A DNA stretch of 64,000 bases from Methylibium rhizosphaerae (GTDB lineage: Bacteria; Pseudomonadota; Gammaproteobacteria; Burkholderiales; Burkholderiaceae_C). The notes beneath the pieces are model-generated. The model worked only from the letters and a program-made list of their open reading frames with translations. It searched no databases and was not told where the DNA came from. The translations under genes and the position numbers were made by a program. Positions 1-10,354 of this stretch are shown here, in pieces; the stretch's first letter is position 1; every line of letters begins with the position of its first letter. The stretch is taken from NCBI RefSeq assembly GCF_006386545.1, contig NZ_SWAR01000008.1, positions 62,001 through 126,000 on the forward strand, in the 5' to 3' direction.

Positions 1-684
1 GCCTGCTCGAACGAGCGTGTCGCGCGCAGCCAACTCGCCGTGCTCGCGAGCGTTGACTTGCCCCCGGAGGCGGTGGTCCGCGATGCCTACTCGCCCGAGG
101 TGCCCAACCTGGGCGACGTGCTGAATCGCAGTCAGCAGCTCAGCCCGGTGCTGCGTCGCATCGCTCAGGACGTGCGGGCTGCGCAAGGCGAAGTGAGCGC
201 AAAGGCCGCGCAGCGGTGGCCGACGGTCGCGCTCGTCGCGCAGCGCCACCTGCAACGCGGAGTCCCCAACACGCAGAGCTCGACCTCGGTGGGTCTGCAA
301 TTGCAGTTCAACCCCGGCGCAGGGTTCTCTTCGCTGGCCTCGGCACGTGCGGCGCATGCCCAGGTTGACGCGCTGCGTGCCAGTCTCGAGGCGGCGCGAG
401 CAGACCTGGAGTCCAGAATTCGTGCCGAATATGAGGAGCTGCGGTCCGCAGTGATGAGGCGAGAAGATGGCCTGCTCCACGTGGCTGCCGCAGGCCGCGT
501 GTTGGCGTCCTACGAACGACTTTTTGCCGTCGGCAAGCGCAGCTGGCTGGACGTCATGAACGCGGCCCGTGAATTGTCTGATGCGGAGCTGGCCGTCGCG
601 GACACCGAAGCGCAGGCGAGCGCCAGCCGCTACCGACTGGCGCTGTACGCTGTCGAGCCCGAATGGATGAAGGCCAGCCCATGA
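1..684 (+). CDS. TolC-family outer membrane efflux protein, C-terminal part (5' end outside window)
   Basis: The frame is open from base 1, so the gene begins to the left of the window. The visible 227 residues are mostly long amphipathic helices with the alternating Ala/Arg/Glu/Leu pattern of the TolC coiled coil, including a segment at about residues 110-150 rich in EARADLESR and RAEYEELRSA. TolC proteins form the outer-membrane channel of type I secretion systems. The next two genes encode the ABC exporter and HlyD-type adaptor of such a system, with one base between this stop and the next start. I see no truncation at the C-terminus. The internal ATG at base 40 is unlikely to be the true start. 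Confidence 0.75.
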   Translation, partial: ACSNERVARSQLAVLASVDLPPEAVVRDAYSPEVPNLGDVLNRSQQLSPVLRRIAQDVRAAQGEVSAKAAQRWPTVALVAQRHLQRGVPNTQSSTSVGLQLQFNPGAGFSSLASARAAHAQVDALRASLEAARADLESRIRAEYEELRSAVMRREDGLLHVAAAGRVLASYERLFAVGKRSWLDVMNAARELSDAELAVADTEAQASASRYRLALYAVEPEWMKASP

Positions 685-685
685 T

Positions 686-2908
686 GTGCATACATCTCAC
701 GGTGAGGTCTTGGGCGTGAAGAACGAACACGATCTGCAGGCCGATCTGCGTTGGATCGCACAACGATGCCGTGCTGTCCATCCATCGTTGGCACGGGTTC
801 CTGAATCCTGGCTTGCCGATCCTGCGCGAGCCGCCGCTGCGCAAGAGGAGGGGGGGCCGATCAAGGCATTGTTCAGTGTGATGGGACTGAGCGAGCCCGC
901 GTGGGTTGCGCAGCCGGCGCAACATCTGCTGCCCATGGTCGGCCATGTGCCCGGCAAAGGCTGGGGCGTGATCCTGGGGCGCAACGCGCGGGGCGAGTGG
1001 CACTTTGAGTCGGCCCGCGGTCGTTTCCGGTTGGGCCCGCAGGCCATGCGGAGTTCCGAGCCGACGGGCAGCCCGCGATTCACGCCCATGCTGCTGCAGT
1101 CTCGCCACGATCGTTCGCGAAGTGACAGCGCCGAGTCGATGTTTCGCGCCGCACTTCTGCAGCGCTGGCCGCTGTTCGTCGTGGCAGCCGGTGCCGCCTT
1201 GTGCGCAAATCTGCTGGCGCTGGCGGGCTCCCTCTACAGCATGCAGGTCTACGACCGCGTGATTCCGAGCCAAGGTCTTTCGACCCTCGCGGTGCTGACC
1301 ATTGGCGCAGGCTTCGCCAGCGTGTTGGAGCTGTTCATCAAGCTGGTGAGATCCCGCCTGCTGGAAGAGGTCGTGAAGCGGATGGACGTCTCGGTGTCGC
1401 AAGACATCTTTGAGCGGGTCACGCGCATCCGGATGGATCAGTTTCCGCGCAGCGTCGGAAATCTCGCAGCGCAGTTGCGAAGCTACGAGTCGATCCGCGG
1501 CTTCCTGGCCTCTGCCACCATGTACCTGGCGGCCGATGCGCCGTTCGCGCTGTTGTTCCTGCTCGTCATTCTTGCCATTGCAGGGCCTGCGCTGGCCGCC
1601 GTTCCGCTGGCGTTCGCTGTGCTCGCTCTGCTGGTGGGGCTGTTTTATCGCCGCCGCATCGCCGCGCATGCCGCCCGCGGTGCCTCGGTGTCCAACCGCA
1701 AGTTCGGCGTGTTGGTCGAGACCGTCGAAAACGCGGAGCTGCTGAAAGCCTACGGCGGTCGCTGGCGGCAATCCACGTTGTGGCGCACGCTCAACAGCAC
1801 CTCGGTGGAAGAGGACGCCCAGCTGCGGCACCACACCGAGCATGCGACCTACGTCGCCGGATTCATTCAGCAAGTCAGCTATATCGCCGTCGTCGGCGTT
1901 GGCGCGTATATCGCAAGCACGTCAGGGCAACTCAGTGTGGGCGCGCTGATTGCAGCTTCCATCCTCGCCGGGCGGGTCTTGGCGCCCGTTGCTGCCTTGC
2001 CAGGCATCGTCGTGCAGTGGGCCCACGCGCGCACCGCGCTCGACAGTCTCGAGAAGGTGTTCCAGCTGGAACAGGACAACCACTCGGTGGAGCAGCCGCT
2101 CGCGCCCGAACGGATCCGGGGAGCCTACGAGCTGACCAATCTGCGCTTCACCTACCCCGGTCGCTCCGAGACGCTGGCGATCCGGCAGCTTTCGATCCGG
2201 CCGGGGGAGAAGGTGGGCATCGTTGGCGCCATTGGTGCCGGCAAGAGCACGCTGCTGAAGGTCCTGGCGGGCCTGTATCGCGCAGAGGCGACCACGGCGA
2301 CCCTGGACGGGCTCGACATCCAGCAGATCGATCGGGACTTGCTCAGCGAGCAAGTCGGGTTCTGTCCGCAGCAGCCCAAGCTTTTCGCGGGCACGCTGCG
2401 AGACAACCTGTTGATGGGGGTGGCTGCCGTGAGCGAGGACCACCTTCTGGAGGTGTGCCGAAGCACTGGTGTTGCCGACGTGATCGCCCGTCATCCCAAG
2501 GGGTTGGACCTTCCCATCGTGGAGGGCGGAGAAGGTCTGTCTGGCGGGCAGAAGCAGTTGGTGGCCCTGACGCGCCTCATCCTCGCCCGACCCAACGTGT
2601 GGCTGCTTGATGAGCCGACCGCCTCGATGGACGAACAGTCGGAGGCGCGATGCCTGGCCGTGCTGCGAAAGAGCATTGGTCAGCACCAGACAGCGGTTCT
2701 GGTCACCCACAAGCCCACGGTCTTGAGCATGGTTGATCGCATCGTCGTCTTGACCGAAAAGGGCATTCTGGTGGACGGGAGCAGGGCCGAGGTGACGCAA
2801 GCATTGCAGCACCTGTTGCGTGCGCAAACTGAGCCCGCGAGCATCGCCGTCGCACCTGCCGCCCACACAGGGACAGCCGTCGTCACACGGTCAGGAGCTG
2901 TGGAGTGA
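686..2908 (+). CDS. Type I secretion ABC transporter (permease/ATPase)
   Basis: This 740-residue half-transporter would energise one-step export across the inner membrane, with HlyD- and TolC-type partners. The first 150 residues resemble the peptidase-C39-like domain of HlyB-type exporters. No clear catalytic Cys is visible, so it probably docks the substrate rather than cutting it. The membrane domain spans about residues 155-440. The ATPase follows, with Walker A IVGAIGAGKSTLL near 512, signature LSGGQKQLV near 618 and Walker B WLLDEPTASMD near 638. The start is GTG one base after the upstream stop; a second GTG at 716 is possible. The secreted substrate is not in the window and is probably encoded to the left. 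Confidence 0.9.
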   Translation: MHTSHGEVLGVKNEHDLQADLRWIAQRCRAVHPSLARVPESWLADPARAAAAQEEGGPIKALFSVMGLSEPAWVAQPAQHLLPMVGHVPGKGWGVILGRNARGEWHFESARGRFRLGPQAMRSSEPTGSPRFTPMLLQSRHDRSRSDSAESMFRAALLQRWPLFVVAAGAALCANLLALAGSLYSMQVYDRVIPSQGLSTLAVLTIGAGFASVLELFIKLVRSRLLEEVVKRMDVSVSQDIFERVTRIRMDQFPRSVGNLAAQLRSYESIRGFLASATMYLAADAPFALLFLLVILAIAGPALAAVPLAFAVLALLVGLFYRRRIAAHAARGASVSNRKFGVLVETVENAELLKAYGGRWRQSTLWRTLNSTSVEEDAQLRHHTEHATYVAGFIQQVSYIAVVGVGAYIASTSGQLSVGALIAASILAGRVLAPVAALPGIVVQWAHARTALDSLEKVFQLEQDNHSVEQPLAPERIRGAYELTNLRFTYPGRSETLAIRQLSIRPGEKVGIVGAIGAGKSTLLKVLAGLYRAEATTATLDGLDIQQIDRDLLSEQVGFCPQQPKLFAGTLRDNLLMGVAAVSEDHLLEVCRSTGVADVIARHPKGLDLPIVEGGEGLSGGQKQLVALTRLILARPNVWLLDEPTASMDEQSEARCLAVLRKSIGQHQTAVLVTHKPTVLSMVDRIVVLTEKGILVDGSRAEVTQALQHLLRAQTEPASIAVAPAAHTGTAVVTRSGAVE

Positions 2909-4074
2909 ATCAAGACTCACGCGCCTTGCGGTCGAGCATTGTTGGCTTCGGCGTGGTGGCTGCCTTGTTGTTGCTGTTCACGTGGTGGGCGACCGCTTCT
3001 GAGATCGTGCAGATCTCGCATGCGCAAGGGCAGGTCATCGCCAGCGCTCGAACGCAATCGGTACAGGCGGCAATGGAAGGTGTCGTTGCCGGTCTTCTGG
3101 TCAAGGAAGGGCAGCAGGTCACTGCGGGGCAGGTTCTCGCACGGCTCGACCGCAGCCAGACCGAAGCGGCGTTTCTCGATACGCAGGGCAAGGTCGCCGC
3201 ACTGAGCGCCGCGCTGGTTCGCCTCAATGCAGAAGTGTTTGGGCGCCCCCTGGTCTTTCCCGAAGAGGTGAAGGCCTACCCCAACTTCATGAGCAATCAG
3301 GCCGAGTTGTTTCGGCGGCGGCAGAGTGCCTTGAACAGCGAGATTGCGGCTTTGCAAGAGAGTTTGTCGCTGGCCGAACAGGAGCTGGCCTTGAACCAGC
3401 CCCTGGTGGCCACAGGCGACATCGGCAAGCTGGAAATCATTCGGCTGAAGCGCGTGGTGGCGGAACTGTCCGGGCAGATCTCGACAAAGCGCAGCAAATA
3501 CCTGCAGGATGCGCAAGCCGAAATGACCAAGGCCGAAGAGGAACTGGCAACACAACGGCAAGTGCTGGCGGAGCGCGCATCGATTCTCGAGCGCACCGAG
3601 ATCGTGGCACCCGCCGACGGCATTGTGAAGAACATTCAAACCACCACGCCGAACGCCAAGGTACGTGCCGGTGATTTGATTCTCGAGCTGGTCCCCACGG
3701 GGGGTGAACTGATCGTCGAGGTCAAACTCAAGCCGGCAGACGTAGCGACCATACGTGTGGGCCTTCCGACTTCCATCAAGCTGGACGCTTATGACTACAC
3801 CATTTACGGGGCGCTTCGCGGCAAGGTGAGGTACGTGAGCCCCGATGCGCTGTCGGAGCGTACGGCGCAGGGTGACCTCACCTACTACAGGGTGCAGATC
3901 GCGATTGACCGGCCGCAGCCCGAAGCGCAGAGCGAGGCTCGCCCTGATCGGCGCATAGAGATTCAGCCTGGCATGACGTGTGTGGTCGATATCGAAACCG
4001 GGCACCACACCGTGCTGTCTTATCTGACCAAACCCATCACAAAGACGCTCTCTGAGTCGATGCGTGAGAGGTGA
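2905..4074 (+). CDS. HlyD-family type I secretion membrane-fusion protein
   Basis: The 389-residue protein has one N-terminal membrane anchor at about residues 11-31, a biotinyl-lipoyl-like half (GVVAGLLVKEGQQVTAGQVL near 62), a long coiled-coil hairpin (about 110-230), the second lipoyl half (IVAPADGIVKNI near 235) and a beta-barrel C-terminal part. It would bridge the ABC exporter in the inner membrane to the TolC-type channel. The GTG start overlaps the exporter stop by 4 nt (GTGA), so the genes are translationally coupled. It is the last gene of the operon and of the presumed element. Confidence 0.9.
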   Translation: MNQDSRALRSSIVGFGVVAALLLLFTWWATASEIVQISHAQGQVIASARTQSVQAAMEGVVAGLLVKEGQQVTAGQVLARLDRSQTEAAFLDTQGKVAALSAALVRLNAEVFGRPLVFPEEVKAYPNFMSNQAELFRRRQSALNSEIAALQESLSLAEQELALNQPLVATGDIGKLEIIRLKRVVAELSGQISTKRSKYLQDAQAEMTKAEEELATQRQVLAERASILERTEIVAPADGIVKNIQTTTPNAKVRAGDLILELVPTGGELIVEVKLKPADVATIRVGLPTSIKLDAYDYTIYGALRGKVRYVSPDALSERTAQGDLTYYRVQIAIDRPQPEAQSEARPDRRIEIQPGMTCVVDIETGHHTVLSYLTKPITKTLSESMRER

Positions 4075-4608
4075 TGACGGTCGTCGATTGGACCACTCCG
4101 GCGCCACTAATCCGACAAATACTGCCAGGTCGCTGTAGTCGGCTTGTGTTGTTGCCCTGCCCGACGACGTATTAACAACGTGCCCCGCCCAATGAGGGCG
4201 TCGGATTGCAAAGCCGATGGGTACGACGACTGGACCGACGTGTACGTCGAATGCGGCTTGGCGCGTGCTGGATACGCTGAAGGAATGCCGGCGGGACTGG
4301 GTTGGAGGACTATGTGGGATTCCGCATCCTTCAACGCGATTGGACTGGGGCGCCTGATCCGGCGCTCCAACGCCTGCACTGCGTCCTCCTGGACTTGCGC
4401 TCGGAGGCCCCCATTCGATGCGAGCGAAGCAAGGGGTTCCGCCGAACACCTTCGGCGCCGTACTTTTTTGCCGGTGTGCGACCAGTCGCCCGGAAACTGT
4501 TCCGCAAACAAGCCGAGCCCCGCGCCGACACTCGTTCTCCGGACTGCCCGTCCGAACCGTTTGCGGAACAGAAATCGGCCAAGGTCATTGATTTCCCTCG
4601 ACTTCTAG
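4075..4608. other. Gene-free stretch at the element end
   Basis: Between the adaptor gene and the tRNA fragment I find no reading frame with a believable start, ribosome site or known motif. Several frames are open for 100-150 codons on both strands, as expected from high GC, and their translations look like noise rich in Arg, Pro and Ser. The only structure I can support is a 13-bp inverted repeat at 4497-4509 and 4559-4571. The region may carry recombinase arm sites or decayed sequence. Confidence 0.5.
4497..4571. repeat. 13-bp perfect inverted repeat beside the tRNA-Lys fragment
   Basis: CTGTTCCGCAAAC at 4497-4509 is the exact reverse complement of GTTTGCGGAACAG at 4559-4571, with a 49-bp spacer. 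The right arm ends about 38 bp before the tRNA fragment. The spacing is too wide for a typical terminator and there is no T-run. The position next to a presumed attachment core suggests binding sites for an integrase or excisionase, which is inference. Confidence 0.6.
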
Positions 4609-4658
4609 GCGGACTCTTAATCCGTAGGTCGAGTGTTCGAGTCACTCAGGGCCCACCA
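4609..4658 (+). other. tRNA-Lys(CTT) 3' fragment, probable attachment site
   Basis: These 50 nt are exactly tRNA positions 27-76. The anticodon stem is GCGGA/TCCGT around loop CTCTTAA with anticodon CTT. The variable loop is AGGTC, the T arm GAGTG-TTCGAGT-CACTC, the acceptor 3' strand AGGGCCC, then A and an encoded CCA. The matching 5' half (acceptor GGGCCCT and D arm) is absent; the preceding bases (CGACTTCTAG) do not fold into it. The fragment cannot make a tRNA alone. It is best explained as the duplicated 3' end left by site-specific integration. Confidence 0.7.
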
Positions 4659-4665
4659 AGAACAC

Positions 4666-4704
4666 AGGCCTGTTGGCGATTGCATCGCCAACAGGCCTTT
4701 TGTT
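4666..4704 (+). terminator. Rho-independent terminator after the tRNA-Lys fragment
   Basis: A perfect 15-bp stem (AGGCCTGTTGGCGAT at 4666-4680 against 4684-4698) with a 3-nt TGC loop is followed by TTTGTTTT. It lies 8 nt after the CCA and so was probably the terminator of the original tRNA-Lys gene. It is also convergent with the minus-strand gene ending at 4721. Confidence 0.85.
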
Positions 4705-4720
4705 TTCTTGCCGCCGGCGG

Positions 4721-5686
4721 CTACTCGGCCTTGGCGCCGCTGGCCTTCACCACCTTTTCATAGCGTGCGAGCTCGCGCTGCATGAGCTGCGAGAACTGCG
4801 CCGGTGTGCTGGGGGCCGGCTCGGCCATCAGGTCCGCGAAGCGGGCCTTGACCTCGGGCGTGTTGAGCGCAGCGACGAAGGCCGCGTTCAGGCGGCTCAC
4901 CACGGCGGGCGGCGTGCCGGCCGGCGCGATGAGGCCCCACCAGGTGTCGATCTCGAAGCCGGGCCAGGTCTCTGCCATGGCAGGCACCTCGGGCAGCAGC
5001 GGGCTGCGGCGTGCCGTGGTCACCGCCAGCGGCAGCAGCTTGCCGCTGCGGATGTTGGGTGCCGCGGTGGCGAGGTTGTCGAGGTTGAAATCCACCTGGC
5101 CGGACAGCAGCGCCAGCTGCGCCGGGCTGCCGCCGCCATAGGGAATGTGCACCGCAAAGATCCCTGCGCGCTGCTTGAAGATCTCGCCGCCCAGGTGGCC
5201 GGCGCTGCCGATGCCGCCGCTGCCGTAGTTCAGCCGCCCGGGGTTCGCGCGGGCGTACGCGACGAGGTCCTGGAGGCTCGCGATCTTCAGTCGCCTGGCC
5301 GTCTCGGCGTTCATCACCAGCACGTTGGGCGTGCGCACCATCTGCGTGACCGCTGCGAAGTCCTTCAGCGGGTCATACGGCAGCTTCGCATACAGCCACG
5401 GGTTGATCGCATGCATGGCCACCGCCGCGATGCCGAGCGTATGGCCGTCGGGCGCGGCCTTTGCGACCGCTGCCACGCCGATGCCCCCGCCTCCGCCCGG
5501 GCGGTTCTCGATCAGCACGGTGCCCAGGGCATCGCGAGCCTTGTCGGCGATGAGGCGGGTGGTGGCGTCGATGGGGCCGCCGGCCGCGAAGGGCACGACG
5601 ATGCGGATCGGGCGCTCCTGCGCGCGCACGCCCGGGGCGGCGATGAAGGCCGCGCTCGCGGCGGCCAGCAGGTGTCTGCGTTGCAT
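4721..5686 (-). CDS. Bug-family tripartite tricarboxylate transporter substrate-binding protein
   Basis: The 321-residue protein begins MQRRHLLAAASAAFIAAPG, a signal with a twin-arginine-like RR pair cut near VRA-QE. It continues with PIRIVVPFAAGGPIDATTRL, the standard opening of the Bug (TctC-like) family. These periplasmic proteins bind carboxylates or other small organic molecules and are greatly expanded in Burkholderiales, usually without transporter genes beside them, as here. The frame is open 32 codons upstream, but the ATG at 5686 gives the signal peptide. The ligand cannot be told from sequence. Confidence 0.85.
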   Translation of the reverse strand: MQRRHLLAAASAAFIAAPGVRAQERPIRIVVPFAAGGPIDATTRLIADKARDALGTVLIENRPGGGGGIGVAAVAKAAPDGHTLGIAAVAMHAINPWLYAKLPYDPLKDFAAVTQMVRTPNVLVMNAETARRLKIASLQDLVAYARANPGRLNYGSGGIGSAGHLGGEIFKQRAGIFAVHIPYGGGSPAQLALLSGQVDFNLDNLATAAPNIRSGKLLPLAVTTARRSPLLPEVPAMAETWPGFEIDTWWGLIAPAGTPPAVVSRLNAAFVAALNTPEVKARFADLMAEPAPSTPAQFSQLMQRELARYEKVVKASGAKAE

Positions 5687-5805
5687 GGGCGAAGGGTCCT
5701 TCCTGTCGAAAGACCTGCATGCTATCGGTGCACCGGCCACTGGATGAACGCGGGCTCTCCAGGCGATGACAGACTCACGCATCGTCCTTGACGACGGAGA
5801 CCATC

Positions 5806-6315
5806 ATGAACGCCATGACGTCAATCGTGCGGCTGCTTGCAGCAGCGTCCGCCGCGCTGCTGATGAGTTGCGCCGGCTACTCCCCCGGGTCGCTGCAGCA
5901 GGGCGCGTCGCGCGACGAGGCAGTCCGGCTGATGGGGGCCCCCACCGGGCAGTACGCGTTGCCGAGTGGCGGCACGCGACTCGAGTTCGCGCGCGGGCCC
6001 TTCGGCAAGCACACCTACATGCTCGACTTCGATGCAAACGGCCGCCTGCAGCGCTGGCAGCAGGTGCTGACCGAGGCGAACTTCAATGCATTGCAGATGG
6101 GGATGAGCCGCGACGAGGTGCTGATGAAGCTGGGCCGCCCGTCGCACACCAGCTACATCCAGTGGCAGAAGCTCGATCTCTGGTCGTACCGCTACGACGC
6201 GGTGTTCTGCCAGTGGTTCAATGTCGGCTTCAGTGCACAGGGCAAGGTCGCCGATCTCGGCTACACCCCCGACCCGATGTGCGACATCAACGACAAGGAC
6301 AACCGGCCCTCATGA
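5806..6315 (+). CDS. Small outer-membrane-assembly-like lipoprotein (SmpA/OmlA-like fold suspected)
   Basis: The 169-residue protein has a lipoprotein signal ending in LLMSC, with the Cys near residue 22. It then has two similar segments of the form GASRDEAVRLMGAPTG and GMSRDEVLMKLGRPS. Such xGMSxxEVxxxLGxP repeats occur in SmpA/OmlA/BamE-type and related envelope lipoproteins, so a periplasmic-side outer membrane location is likely. The start at 5806 is preceded by GGAGA; an in-frame ATG at 5788 is less likely because it puts extra residues before the signal. The stop overlaps the next start by 4 nt (ATGA), so the two genes form an operon. Confidence 0.75.
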   Translation: MNAMTSIVRLLAAASAALLMSCAGYSPGSLQQGASRDEAVRLMGAPTGQYALPSGGTRLEFARGPFGKHTYMLDFDANGRLQRWQQVLTEANFNALQMGMSRDEVLMKLGRPSHTSYIQWQKLDLWSYRYDAVFCQWFNVGFSAQGKVADLGYTPDPMCDINDKDNRPS

Positions 6316-6662
6316 CCATCCGGCTCTACGGCATCACGAATTGCGACACGGTGAAGAAGGCGCGCGCCTTCCTCGGCGAAGCGGGCATCGCACACGATTT
6401 TCACGACTTCAAGAAGCTGGGCGTTCCGCAAGAGCGCCTGCAGCGCTGGATCGAGCAGGTGGGCTGGGAGCGCCTGCTCAACCGGCAGGGCACGACCTGG
6501 CGCAAGCTCGATGCCGCCGTGCAGGCCGCGGTGGTCGATGCCGGCTCAGCCCGGGCGCTGATGCTGTCGCAGCCCAGCGTGATCAAGCGGCCGGTCGTCG
6601 AAACGCCGTCGGGCGAGGTGCTGGTCGGCTTCGACGCCGCGCGCTACGCCCAGCTGCGCTGA
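6312..6662 (+). CDS. YffB/ArsC-like thioredoxin-fold protein
   Basis: At 116 residues this matches the ArsC/Spx family length. It opens RLYGITNCDTVKKARAFL, the signature of the YffB subgroup, with one N-terminal Cys (Cys9) and the family Arg in IKRPVVE near residue 95. True arsenate reductases act on arsenate with glutathione or glutaredoxin; YffB-type proteins are thought to be glutathione-dependent reductases of uncertain substrate. There is no arsenic resistance gene nearby, so I do not call it ArsC. Its ATG overlaps the upstream lipoprotein stop. Confidence 0.8.
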   Translation: MTIRLYGITNCDTVKKARAFLGEAGIAHDFHDFKKLGVPQERLQRWIEQVGWERLLNRQGTTWRKLDAAVQAAVVDAGSARALMLSQPSVIKRPVVETPSGEVLVGFDAARYAQLR

Positions 6663-6679
6663 GCGGCCGCCCACGAAAG

Positions 6680-6712
6680 AGCCGCGGCATGCCGCGGCTT
6701 CTTGTGCTTTCG
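6680..6712. terminator. Bidirectional terminator-like hairpin between the yffB-like gene and acnA
   Basis: The stem AGCCGCGG/CCGCGGCT (6680-6687 with 6692-6699) has a CATG loop. It is followed on the plus strand by TCTTGTGCTTT and on the minus strand by CTCTTTCG. It sits between two convergent genes and could end both transcripts. Confidence 0.6.
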
Positions 6713-6724
6713 ATCGTGCCGTCG

Positions 6725-9442
<2,718 letters not shown>

Positions 9443-9601
9443 GACGATTCCTCCGGGTGGGGTGGGGATGACTGTGGGGGATTGTGGGCAAGCCACCGTG
9501 ACAATAGCCACGGACTCTGCCTGCAGCGCCGTTTTGCTGCAAGCCGCCGGCAACAAGTCGGAGGAAATCAGGGGGAAGGCGCAGTGAGGCTGCGCTTGGG
9601 A

Positions 9602-9624
9602 CGGGGCCGCTCGGTGCGGCCCCG
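9602..9624 (-). terminator. GC hairpin after the DsbA/DsbG-like gene
   Basis: CGGGGCCGC (9602-9610) pairs with GCGGCCCCG (9616-9624) around TCGGT. It lies just beyond the stop of the minus-strand thiol protein gene. There is no T-run on either side, so intrinsic termination is uncertain. Confidence 0.35.
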
Positions 9625-9630
9625 GGGCGC

Positions 9631-10215
9631 TCAGAGGCCCACCATCTCCGACAGCCGCGCTGCGTCGACCGCGCCGGCGTGCGTGCCTTGCTGGCCGCTC
9701 CTGGCGTTCTTGAAGACGATGTAGGGCACGCTGTCGGCGCCCAGGCTCGCCCAGAGCTCGGTGTTGGCCTTGACCTTGGCCTTGACCTCGTCGGAAAGCG
9801 ACTGGCTGGCGGTGATGCCGCCCTTGTTCTGCAGCACCGAGGCTTCGTTCTCTTCCATGGCGGCCATCGGGTCGCTGGCGGAGAGGATGGTGGCGCCCTG
9901 CGCCGCGGTGGACGGGCGCAGCGAGATGGGGATCCACACCATGCGCAGCTTCCCGAGCAGGGGTTTGGAGTTCATCCACAGCTGGGCGCAGTGCGGGCAG
10001 GTCGGATCGAAGAACACATAGACCGCGTTCGCCGCCATCATCTGGCCGATGGTGAAGCCGTGACCCTTGGCGGCCGCCTCATAGGGAGGCTGCGGGGCGG
10101 CGGCAGGTTGTGCGGTCGCTGCCGCGGGGGATTCGGCGGGCTTGTCCTTGCAGGCGGAGAGCGCCAGCAGGGCGACGGAAGCGGAGGTGGCCAGGGTGAA
10201 AAGGCGACGGTTCAC
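9631..10215 (-). CDS. Thioredoxin-fold (DsbA/DsbG-like) periplasmic lipoprotein
   Basis: The 194-residue product starts with a lipoprotein signal ending LLALSAC, then an Ala/Pro-rich linker of about 25 residues. The thioredoxin-like domain contains [15 protein letters not shown], whose CPHC pair is the DsbA-type redox centre, and ends with the cis-Pro loop DSVPYIVF near residue 160. It probably acts in periplasmic disulfide exchange; the linker architecture is more like DsbG/DsbC than DsbA, but the dimerisation domain is absent. The start is GTG at 10215 with AAGGA upstream; longer in-frame starts would precede the signal peptide. Confidence 0.8.
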   Translation of the reverse strand: MNRRLFTLATSASVALLALSACKDKPAESPAAATAQPAAAPQPPYEAAAKGHGFTIGQMMAANAVYVFFDPTCPHCAQLWMNSKPLLGKLRMVWIPISLRPSTAAQGATILSASDPMAAMEENEASVLQNKGGITASQSLSDEVKAKVKANTELWASLGADSVPYIVFKNARSGQQGTHAGAVDAARLSEMVGL

Positions 10216-10354
10216 GTTGGGTCCTTGTCGGTGAGGTAGCCGTTGGGCTTGTTGTTGCAGCCTCTTTGAGCGCCGATGGGTCGGCAGGTTCGCAAGTCGC
10301 GGATTGTCCACGGGCGCGGGCCCAAACAAAACGGTCGCCCCTGCACCGCCGGCT

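Larger units (their letters stand above)
1..4658. mobile_element. Right-hand end of a probable tRNA-Lys-integrated element
   Basis: The segment from the window start to the CCA of a partial tRNA-Lys looks like the end of an integrated island. It holds a type I secretion operon, then about 530 bases without a credible gene, then 50 nt that match only positions 27-76 of a tRNA. Integrases that use tRNA genes duplicate the 3' part of the tRNA at one end of the insert, which is what is seen here. By eye the coding DNA before position 4074 is less G/C-biased at third codon positions than the genes after 4720. No integrase gene is in the window; it would lie to the left. The left boundary is unknown. 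Confidence 0.5.

Noticed and set aside
4144-4763. Open frames of 100-150 codons over the tRNA-Lys fragment, including one that runs through it
   Set aside because: They cross tRNA sequence and a terminator, lack ribosome sites and show no domain; they are a by-product of GC-rich DNA.
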